Of a stretch of DNA of 64,000 nt, positions 55,327 through 64,000 are shown piece after piece. The stretch is from Phaeosaccion multiseriatum (taxonomy: Eukaryota > Ochrophyta, other classes). The translations under genes were made by a program, and so were the position numbers. The stretch covers positions 4,030,001-4,094,000 of the forward strand of contig OZ218950.1 of assembly GCA_965112735.1 (NCBI GenBank), written 5' to 3'. The notes under the pieces were generated by a model. That model saw only the letters and a program-made list of their open reading frames with translations. It ran no database searches and was not told the origin of the DNA. Positions within the stretch are counted from its first letter, which is position 1. The number at the start of each line of letters is the position of its first letter.

Positions 55327-56747
55327 CGAGAAAAGTGTTGCACTCATCCGAGAGAGAGCGAGAAGAGAGGAGGGAGCAGAGCAGAGCTGTGTGAGCAACC
55401 AAACAAGCAAGGCTCCTTCCTGCCGTCCGTTGGGCGTCTCCGGTGGCTCTATCCAAATGCATGGGCCGGTGGCGTTGGCCTTTTCGTGCACGCCTCCGCC
55501 CCTCTGTGGGGGAGGTGCCCTTGTCCCCCTTCAGCAGTCAGCAGGTGGACATGTAGGACGTGCGTCAGAAGGAGGGGAAGAGTCGAGAGGAGCAGAAGAG
55601 CGAGCAGGCACATGGCATTCGCATGTAAGAAGAGGCAAGGCCTTGGTACGTGGGGGTGTGCTTTTCTCTCCCCAGGGAGGGGGGCGATGCCCCTATCTGC
55701 TCTGTCTTGGTACTCCCTCCCTGCCTCTCTCGGCGGTCAGTTGAGCACGCAAAGCGGAGTCTTGTCGCCGTCCTTGTTAGTGCCCTTGCCTTCCTTGTGG
55801 TCGACAAGAGCAAGACATTCATGGTCAAGGAAGGCAAGAGCAAGACATCGAAGCCCTGTCTAAGACAGGTGGTGAGGAGCTCTCATCTCTCTCTGTGGCT
55901 GCAGAGGCTCCGCTGCTCTGGAGTGGTCTGCCCTTTGCTTCTGCCTGCAGTGAAGAGCTATTCCTGGCAGCAGATCCTTGTACAGCCACACACACAGAGA
56001 GAGAGAGAGAAGACAGAGGTCCTTGTTCTGAAGAGGAGGGTTTGTTTCATGCTTCGGTCAAGTCACTCAATCCACGGCATGTCAGGACGGGAGGCGCCAA
56101 GACTTGGACGTGGCCTGAACGGGTAGGAGTGAGGAAGATACCAAAGGCTTTCTCTCTCACCAGCTGGTTCGTCGGTTGGTGGGGCTGTCCAACGCTTTGC
56201 GGGGGCTTCGGGTCGGTGCTGCTTCCCTTCCTTTCGCCCAGGACCTCGAGGCAGGCACTTCGCTTCGCTTCGCAGTTTGTTGCGGAGGTCCTTGTGGATG
56301 AGGAGCGCGAGCAGCGTGTGTTGGTGGGGGGGTGACGCCGAGGAGGGACAGCGTGACACTTTCCGGCCCCACCATCCATTCCCTCTCCCTCGTGTGGGGC
56401 TTTCTTAATGCTGTGTTGGATGGGCGCGATTCTGTTCTTTCTGTGTACCAGCTTCACGACGGCCACAAGAGGTACACCCCCTCCCCCCCCCGCACTGCCA
56501 GCGTCACCACCGAACAAGAGCAGGCCATTTTTGTTCTGTGGGTACACGATGCGACAAAGCGTCTTCTGCGACTTGTTGGTGATCTACGCTCGAGGAAGAA
56601 GAAGTCCTTTTGTTTGCATTTGTGTGCAGTCGGTGGACACACACAGAGAGAGAGGGATGGGCATAGATAGATAGAGAGGCTCCCGCCCCTGCCTGAAGCG
56701 CATCAATAACATTGAACCTAAATTTAGATCACTCACCAACCTTTGCT
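55327..56747. other. 1.4-kb convergent intergenic region
   Basis: Between the facing stops of RNF113 and DUF4336. Open frames exist on both strands (for example plus 55895-56335) but none resembles a known family or shows a clear exon structure. A 13-bp inverted repeat, CTTGCCTTCCTTG (about 55789) and CAAGGAAGGCAAG (about 55830), could form a hairpin in either 3' UTR. Confidence 0.5.
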
Positions 56748-58498
56748 TCACTTTTCCAAGATGGGAGGGGGGCTGCTGCCGGGCGGGATGATGATTGTGT
56801 GCGCGGCAAGGGCATCCGCGTCGTCTTTGTGAAAGAATGCTTCGGCCGCCTCCTCGTCACTCCTCGCACCCCCGGCACTCGCCTCGCCCTCCTCCTCTAT
56901 CCTGTCGTGCATCCACTCCTGCCCATAGAGGTGGTTGAACACGGCCTTCCAGCCGGCGGTTGGGCCGCTGCTGCTCGACTTGTCATCCTTGTCGTCGCCA
57001 GGAGTAGAAGTAGTAGTGAGCGGGCCGTGGATGACCCGGCCGTGGTTGGGGATGACGGTGTCGGCGAACCAGGAGGTGAGCACGTTCATCAACACGTCCG
57101 CCTTATACTTCTTCGTCAGCTGCGGAGCACCACCGAAAAGCATGGGCAGCAACAGAAGCAGCAGCAGCGGCAGCAGTAGCAGTTGGTGATACAGGGGCAG
57201 GAAGGCAGGAAGGGACCAACAAGGGTTTTGGTCACTTACCAAAAAGGTGCGATAAAATGGGAGGTACACCCGATTCATCCAGAGCTGGTACAGCCTGTCC
57301 TGCGGCGCCATCAGCGGGTCGTGGGATGGGTAGTTCCAGTACAGATCTGTCGCAAGAGCAAAATGGCAGTAGATGGGTTGCCCCCCCAGCGGACAAGGGG
57401 TGGGGGGGGGGGTTAGGAGTCGTGACGAGGGTGACCGAGCGATAGCCACCGCCGTGCATATATGGAACTATTCTGAAGTATGAAACAAGTGCTCCGAGTC
57501 GAGCGGTGAATCAAGGGCTTCGCTCGCTCGAGCCGCTCCGCCCTGACGCCTCTGTGGGGGCAGTGCTGCTATTCCCTTCCACGAACTCCACTCTTCTGCT
57601 TACCAGTCACCATGAGGCAGGAGGAGGGTCGATGGAAGAACACCACTTCGTCAAAGGCAGGATGAAGTCGCTTCTTCTCGCAGACCACGTGGTAAAAGGC
57701 AATGCTCGCAGGCCAGTCCTTCGGGACGCCGCTCTCACCAACTCGGGCATCTCCCACGGACCAGTGGAAGGGGACGTCGGGTCTCTTCTCCATGACGCCT
57801 GGGCAAGCGAAGGCCTTGGCGTTAGGGAAGGCGCTGATCCAGTCCGAGACGAACCTTTTGAAGGAGGAGAGCGAGTGAGGGGGCAGGCAATGGATGGAAG
57901 CACTGAAAAGGCAGCAGAGTGGCTCTAGGCTAAGTCAGTCACTTGTGTGCGCTAGGGAAAGCGCCGACGCTGTAAGTATCAGCAATAATCGGCCCACTCT
58001 TTGCCTTTACCTGACGTGCTCATTGTTCGCGGGCGAGACAATGTACTTGACTTCTCCGAGCGTGGACAGGCGCTCTTTGAGACGTTCATCTAGCTGAACG
58101 GGTTCATTGACCCAGAGAGCTCCATCCTCCAAGCGAATGACCTGCGGCGGCGGGAGCAATTAGCAAGGTACAGGATGATATCCTCCAGGTCGCGTTCTCG
58201 CTTCAAGCTTGTGCCTCACCGTCGCGCGGGAGCCAATGTCGATACCGTTCCGGATGAAGGGCCTTTCGACAACCCACACGTTCTCGGCCACAGCGACAAG
58301 GTCCGCCCCCGTAGGGTTGGACCAGGTCTTCGGCCGAGAGTCGTGACCCTTTGTTGCTTGAGCCCTTGTTGTTGCTCCCCGCCCTCCTCCTCCTCCTCCT
58401 GCTGCTGCTGCTGTGCGACAGGGCGTCGTAACGAAGCTCGCACCAAGGCTGCATCCTGTAGTAAAACAGAGCAGAGTGAGGGTACTGAGAAGTCCCAT
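56748..58498 (-). CDS. DUF4336 protein with predicted plastid leader
   Basis: Five exons: 58498-58220, 58141-58011, 57854-57604, 57346-57240 and 57119-56748, giving 379 residues. The conserved order is that of DUF4336: ENVWVVERPFIRNGIDIGSR, LEDGALWVNEPVQLDERLKE, GEVKYIVSPANNEHV, FVSDWISAFPNAKAFACPG, FDEVVFFHRPSSCLMVTD and YWNYPSHDPLMAPQ. The fold is distantly metallo-beta-lactamase-like and the function is unknown; plant and algal members are often plastid proteins. The N-terminus MGLLSTLTLLCFTTGCSLGA is a signal peptide followed at once by Ser-Phe (Ala-Ser-Phe junction) and an Ala/Arg-rich stretch, matching the bipartite leader of heterokont plastids. The start at 58498 gives this leader directly. 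Intron 4 carries an AGTTGGTGATACAG motif at 57180. Confidence 0.87.
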
Positions 58499-59018
58499 GG
58501 TACAAAGAGCTTTAGAGAGAGAGAGAGAGTGAGAAGGGAAAGAGAGAGTAATTGGGTTCAAAAGATACCCAAGCTCGTGCTCGTGCGGAAAGAACACCCC
58601 TCGGGATTTGGCAGTTCTCTTGGGCTTTGTTTCTTAAACACGGCCAGACTCATCCCACACTAAGCTACTTCTGGTGCCTCTTCCGCCAGCAGCTGTTGCG
58701 CCCTTCTACCCTGCAGTGCGGGTCCAGGGCTGAAGGTGCCGCTCCCTCCGCAGGCCCTTCTCAGGTAGGAGCGGTGTTAGGCCCGTGTGTACCTGGGGGG
58801 AGCAGTGCCTCTTGTGCTTTGATGGGCTATATACGCCCCTACAGCCCGCCCCCTCTCGCTTCCTCGCATAGTAGGCTCGGTGAAGATGGCTCTGACTGTT
58901 TAGCTGCTCCACTCCCCCCCCCCCCATTTTTCGCGGGCCGGCCATGTGGAACGATTGTGGCTCTGCCCCCCGCCCCCCTTCCTCTGGCGGTGCAGCAAGT
59001 GGGACTACAGTAGTCACA
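58499..59018. promoter_or_regulatory. Divergent region, DUF4336 / coiled-coil gene
   Basis: 520 bp between opposed start codons. It has a C run at 58914-58926 and no other coding signal. Promoter role inferred. Confidence 0.3.
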
Positions 59019-62000
59019 ATGGCGGAGCCTGGCCAAGTCGAAGCGCAGGATCAGCTCAGCGGCATGGCCGTGTCGCTTCAGCTTAAAAAGGATGAGATCG
59101 CTCGAGGAAGGCGGCAGGAAGTGGAGTGCAAAGAACGTATATGCAAGCTCGAGGCAAGTAGGGAAGGAAGAGGGGTCGCTTCCCCTGTCTAGCACTTGTG
59201 CCGTATATTGTCCCTATCCTGCACTAGCTACTTGTCCTGGTGTGGATGGGGGGGAGAGCGGAGCTGTGCTTGAGGGAAGGCTGCCCTGGCAAGCTGTGTG
59301 GCCTCCTTTGGATTTCAGAGAGCCTTACGCACTCGGCGAGGGATATTCCTCTTGTCGCGCCACGCGCCCTGCCTTTCCCTCTGCTTCTTCACTTCGCGTT
59401 CGACGTTGGAGGATGAGGACCTGAGACCACCCTGTCGTTCCCTTCCTTGCCTACCCCTCCGCCCCTCGCTCTTCACTTTCTGTTCTCTGCTCCTCCATAC
59501 GGCACCTGCTTGTCATCGACTTGGTGTGTGTGCTGCACAGCGGGACTTGGAAAAGAAGGTGGCCGAGTCCAACGCCCTTCAGAAGGAGGATGCCGCTCAC
59601 CTACAGTCTCTCAAAGACTTGCGGACCGAGGTCTCCCGCACACTGGCAGGTGCGTCGTGACGTAGGCACAGCTCGGGATGCGGAACAAGGGACCAGAAGG
59701 AGTAGCGTTACTTGCCGCTCCCTGTGGCCCCCGTCTTCCCTCAAAGGCTTGCTTCCTTCTCCGCTCGACTCCCTCCGCCGTCCTCCGCGTCCTTCAAACT
59801 GCACCCCAGGTATCTTCATGACCGCGGCGCCAGCGAAGGTCGAGGAGCGCAAAGATGCCGTGGGGCGCCTCAGAGCTCAAGTGCGGGTGCGTGGCAGGGG
59901 GGATGGAAGGAGAAAGAGGGCTGAGGCAACTCAGAGGGGAGGGGAAAGAACTCAAATCACCCTCACAAACGGAAACACGCCTCGGACTCGTGAGGAAACG
60001 AGCAGGTGATGGTAGTTTTCAATTCTTGTCTGATGTATTTGTGGGCATCCTGACCACGCTCCTCGCCCCTCCACAGCAAGTCGTGCAAGGGGAAGAGGCG
60101 ATGAGGGGGGAGCTTGACGCGGTGAGGACGAAGCTGGGGGAGACGAGGAGCGCGATCGCCAAGACCAGTCGCTTGCTTGAGGACGAGGAGAAGCGGGCCA
60201 AAGCGCTCTCCGACCAAGACGCCAAGTCGGAGAGAAGCCTCCAGCGTGAGAAGGATAAGAGCGCCAAGGCACGGGCGGACGCGGATCGGCTGAAGGCTGA
60301 GCTCGAGGCCAAGCGAAGCGAGCTGGCGGAAAGGCAGGCGGCAGCGCAGGAGGAGCTCAAAGCACTGAAGAAGGAGCAAGAGGCTGGGGCGGTGGCCGTG
60401 CAGACGCTGCGAGCCGCCGCCGAGAGGGAGAGGGAGGCCCACCTGCAGAAGGAGGCGCTTTCACAGAGGCGGGGCGAGCAGCTGGAGGCGCAGACCATGG
60501 CAAGCCAGGAGAAGCTGTGCAGGATCGCGCAGGAGGTCGCCTCTATGCTGGGCAGCAAGTACGCCGACAAGACCACAGACGGGGGTCTCAGTGCTGCCAT
60601 TGCGGAGTGCTGTGCGGATGGACAGGCGGAGATTGCGCGTCTCACTGCCTCGTGTGAGACCCAGCGCGAGGCCATCAGACGCGCGGAGGAGGAAAAGCAG
60701 GCCGCCGACGCTCGCATCGCCGCACAGCGCTCACGCCTTGCCGCGGCGGAGTGCGAGAAGGCATCGGTGACGCGGGCCGCCGAATGGGTCAAGACTCGGG
60801 CCGAGGACCACGAAAAGGGAGACGACGACTTTCGCGAGAGGGAGAGGGGCTTCGCAGCCATCCTCAGCGACTGCGAGAGGCTGGAGCAGGAGGTGCGAGC
60901 GCTCCAGTGCAAGTCCGGAGCGGCCCGAGAGGCGGCGCAGAGGGCAGAGGAAGAGGAGAACGCCTCTCGCAAGACGCTTCTCACGATGGCGCAGGAGCAC
61001 CACCCGGAGGAGGAGGAGGATGAAGGGGAGGAAGGCGAGGTGAAGCAGGAGCCACCACCTTCGCATGCGGGTAGTCTGAGCAGCGACGAGGACGAGGGCT
61101 CCAAGGCGCCAGTCTGCCCCGATGCTTCTGATGCTCGGGAGGAGGAGACAGGAGCAGCGAGAACGCCTAGTGAGGAGGAGGAGGAGGAGGAGGAAGAGGA
61201 GGAGGAGGAGGAGGACGAGGAGGGCGGGGGGAAGGGCGTCGTAGGCACTCCACCTTCTTCCAGTGCCGGCAATGCCTCTGCCATCCCCGCCCCGGCCTCG
61301 CCCGCCGCGTCCAAGGAGCACGACGAGGACGAGTTGCGGCGGCTCACCGCCAAGCAGGCAGGCATCGCACAGCAAAGGGTGGAGGTCGAGGCCGAAGTGC
61401 TGCGGCTGCGCCAGGCGGGCGCGGAGGCGGAGGAGAGCTGCGGTGCGCTGCGGATGGAGCATGCCGAGCTCCTGCAGCAAGCGGTGGATGTGGGTGCGGA
61501 GGTCGAAAAGGCCGAACGGGAGGTGGCGGAGGCGGCGGAGAAGCACGCCCAGGAGGTGAGTCGTGAGTCGTGAGTGGGGTTGGGGCTGGTGCCCAAGGGG
61601 AAGATGAGAGAGTAAATGGGGACACCCTTCCTCACTCACAACCCACACACTTGCTGAATCGGGTCACGGTCGGGTCAGAGTCGCGTTGCTCTTGCGGAGA
61701 GTCGCTTACTCAGTGTACCGCTGGGCACGCTGCGTCCCCAAACTCGCTCTTGGGGCCTAACTAGGTAGTGGCCACTTCACTCACCATGTCTGGCTCTGAA
61801 GTGTACCTGAAGCAAGCAAGAACCCAGAGAAAAAGCAAGGGGAGGAATGTCCCTTGCTCGGCTGCACTGACATACGACATTTTTGGCCCTCGCATACACT
61901 TCTCAGCTCTCCCCCCTCGTGCTATGCTGCTCTACCATGCTATACCCTCTCCCTTTCCCTCCACTCACGCACGCACTCACTCACTCACTCACTCGTTCAC

Positions 62001-63204
62001 TCAGATTGCAGATGCAGAGAAGCAGCTCCAGCTCTTGGAGGATGGACTCGCAGAGCAGGCTCAAGCCGCGAGCAGGGAGCTAGAGCGGTGCAGAGAGGAG
62101 CGCGCAGAGCTAGAGCGCATTGTGGCTGGGCTGGAGGCCGAGTGGGAAACCAAGAAGAGGCAGGAGGGAGAGCAAGCCAAGGAGGAGGAGAAGCACGAGC
62201 TTGAGTTGCGGAAGCAGGAAGCGTCGGTGTGGGCACCGGCATCAGACGAAGCGAAACTCATTGCGACTTGCCTCCTCGCCCAAGCCAAAGGAGCAGCGTC
62301 GGCTCGCGATGGCGATGGCGATAGTGGTGATGGTGATGGTGATTGCGATGGTGATGGTGACAGTGATGGTGGTTGTGATGGTGGTGGCTGTGTGACCCTC
62401 CTCGAGGCGGCGCTGTCGGCCAAGAGAGACAAGATGCGGGTGGAGAGGGAGCGGATGGAAAAGCAGGCGCGAGTGACGGAACAAGACCTCGAGCAGCAGC
62501 TGAGGAGAGCCGACGCAGAGAAGGCAGAGCTCGAGGCGAAGGTGCAAGCCTTACAGAAGAAGGCTCAAGACAGGCTGGGCAAGGCTCCGAAGCAGCAGCA
62601 CCAGCAGCAGCAAGGGGCAGCAGTGCAACCGAAGAAGAGGAAGGAGAAGAAAGGAGACGCAACCCTTGCCGCCAAGCAACCACCGCACGCTCCCAAGAAA
62701 TCGACGAGCCACGGCGGCTCCACTCTGTCTGCTGCTGGCAGTAGTACTGCTCCTCGAGGAAGAACAAAGGCTGCTGTGGGGGGGGCGACGGCTCGCGGCC
62801 GCAGCAAGGGGGCTCGGTCCGGTAGCGGCGGCAGAGGCGGTGGTACCGAAGGGGCCGACGGGGCCGGAGGGGCGCGGACGACCGGAAAGTCGAAGGAGCC
62901 GCACCGAAAGAGACCCAAGAGCCTCAGCACCTCGCAGCCCCCGCAGCAGCAACAGCAGCAGTTGGTGGCACAGCCGCGGCAGCAGCAGGTGGTGAGACAG
63001 CAGCGGCGACAACAGCAGCCGCAGGAGTCGCACCCGTACAAAAAGACCGCCCAGCAGCAGCAGCAGCAGCAGCAGCACCGTCATCACCGCGAGAAGGAGA
63101 ATCAGCCTCAGCAGGCCACGGGTATGCCAGCTATGTCGCGTCAGTCGCTGCCCAAGCTCAAGATTCGCAAGAAGAGTAGGAAGAACGGGCCAACGTCAGC
63201 CTGA
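59019..63204 (+). CDS. Long coiled-coil protein with basic Gln-rich C-terminus
   Basis: Five exons: 59019-59153, 59541-59649, 59810-59886, 60077-61555 and 62005-63204, giving about 999 residues (a donor at 59881 would remove two residues). Nearly all is heptad-type coiled coil (LEKKVAESNALQKEDAAHLQ, EDEEKRAKALSDQDAKSERS, then ERERGFAAILSDCERLEQEV), interrupted by an acidic hinge (about residues 430-500, poly-Glu). A Gly/Asp segment from GATGGT repeats lies at about 62310-62395. The C-terminal 200 residues are basic and rich in Gln, Ser and Gly, ending LPKLKIRKKSRKNGP, which suggests DNA, RNA or microtubule contact. It resembles SMC or myosin-tail sequence only through coiled-coil bias; no ATPase motif is present. 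The first intron has a GC donor (GAG|GCAAGT). Confidence 0.75.
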
Positions 63205-63671
63205 TGCCTTGAGGGTCAAGGAGCCGCGAGGGGGGGAGGGGGCGAGTGTGGTGAGTGAGCGATGGATGGCTGCGTTTCCGAGTCCAGCGGGGAAGGAAGG
63301 AAGTGGCAGCAGCGCCCAATGCGGACTCGACTGCTGCTGCTACTGGTGGCCGCTCGAGGGGCGTCTCTGCAGCTCCCCCCCCCTCTCCCTCCCTCTCTCT
63401 TCCTACCTTTAGACCCCAGGAAGGAGTAGAATAGAAGGCCAGCATGGATAGATCAGTGGATCGCTTCATCTGGATAGATGGCACTAGATGGCACAACCGG
63501 ACCAGGGGAGGTCAGCTGAAGGCTTTCGTTTGGATCGCCCTCTCCCCCTGCCCCCCGACTCAGATTAGAGAGTAGCAGCGGCATTTGATTGTTTTATTGG
63601 GAAGAGGAAAGGCTGATCTATCTTCGTGTGGAGGCACAGCCCCCATCTCTCTCCTCTCCTTACTGTATGCA
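63205..63671. other. Convergent intergenic region at right end
   Basis: 470 bp between facing stops. It contains TAGATGGCACTAGATGGCAC at 63476-63495 and pyrimidine runs. No gene is seen. Confidence 0.6.
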
Positions 63672-64000
63672 CTACTTCTTGTCTTTCTTGCTCTTCTTCT
63701 TCGCAGATTTCTCCTTCTTGTCCTTCTTCTTCTTCTTCTTCGAAGACACAGACTCGGTCACCTCATTCTCATCCCCGCGGGCCTCTGATACTTCCTCCTC
63801 CCTCTCCTCCTCGGCTGCTGCTGCTGTTGCGCCCCCCTCTCCGGCAGACTTGTTACTCTTTCTCTTCTTCCGCACTGGTGCTGCTGCTGGCCCGCCCTGA
63901 GCCCCGCCCCCCACCCCCGCCCCTCTTCTTCTCTCCGATTCGAATGTGGAGTTGGCCCCTGCGGGCCTGAAGCGTATCCGCATGCCCGTGAGCTGAGGCT
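63672..64000 (-). CDS. Lysine-rich C-terminal exon of a gene extending beyond the window
   Basis: The minus-strand frame is open from the right edge to a stop at 63672. It reads LTGMRIRFRPAGANSTFESE, then a Gly/Ala linker, VRKKRKSNKS, an acidic part (EEEREEEVSEARGDENEV), and ends in a block of Lys with Asp and Ser (SSKKKKKKDKKEKSAKKKSK). An internal ATG at 63983 could be a start, but the open frame upstream suggests the exon continues. A KKxK-type tail is common in nucleolar proteins; identity is unknown. Confidence 0.5.
   Translation of the reverse strand, partial: PQLTGMRIRFRPAGANSTFESERRRGAGVGGGAQGGPAAAPVRKKRKSNKSAGEGGATAAAAEEEREEEVSEARGDENEVTESVSSKKKKKKDKKEKSAKKKSKKDKK

Overview
This is nuclear DNA of a eukaryote. 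Genes are interrupted by many short GT-AG introns, there are no operons, and the exons I could join keep frame using the standard code. The best inference is a photosynthetic stramenopile (ochrophyte alga). The DUF4336 protein carries a signal peptide followed by an Ala-Ser-Phe junction, typical of heterokont bipartite plastid leaders, and a B9D2 transition-zone gene implies a ciliated cell type. I cannot name the species.

Layout, left to right: an acidic chromodomain protein (minus, runs off the left edge); a possible retroelement scrap; a membrane-anchored globin (minus) head-to-head with protein farnesyltransferase beta (plus); B9D2 (minus) head-to-head with the GTPase GPN2 (plus); an NMNAT-like nucleotidyltransferase (minus); a 1.5-kb stretch without a clear gene; a PINX1-like G-patch protein (minus) head-to-head with a 12-exon coiled-coil protein (plus). 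Next come a minisatellite block (25.4-27.3 kb), a large IQ-like/coiled-coil protein (minus), a small orphan gene (minus), and a 22-exon, about 2,027-residue glutamine amidotransferase/SIS/membrane protein (minus, 36.6-49.9 kb). The last part holds an inverted pair of related coding segments, an ankyrin protein (minus) head-to-head with the splicing factor RNF113/CWC24 (plus), DUF4336 (minus) head-to-head with a 999-residue coiled-coil protein (plus), and the lysine-rich end of a gene that leaves the right edge.

The genes do not form one pathway. They are housekeeping genes (prenylation, GPN GTPase, NAD synthesis, splicing, G-patch/ribosome or telomere function) mixed with ciliary and lineage-specific proteins. 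Five head-to-head pairs separated by 195-520 bp suggest shared promoters.

The striking feature is simple-sequence DNA. Nearly every long intron is filled by a different microsatellite or minisatellite, often starting exactly at the splice donor or ending at the acceptor in register with the splice consensus. In addition, an 18-bp motif close to CTGTAYCACCAACTGCTG recurs in both orientations across about 40 kb, in introns, intergenic DNA and coding exons. Exon joins were made by eye from phase and splice consensus and have not been checked against transcripts.
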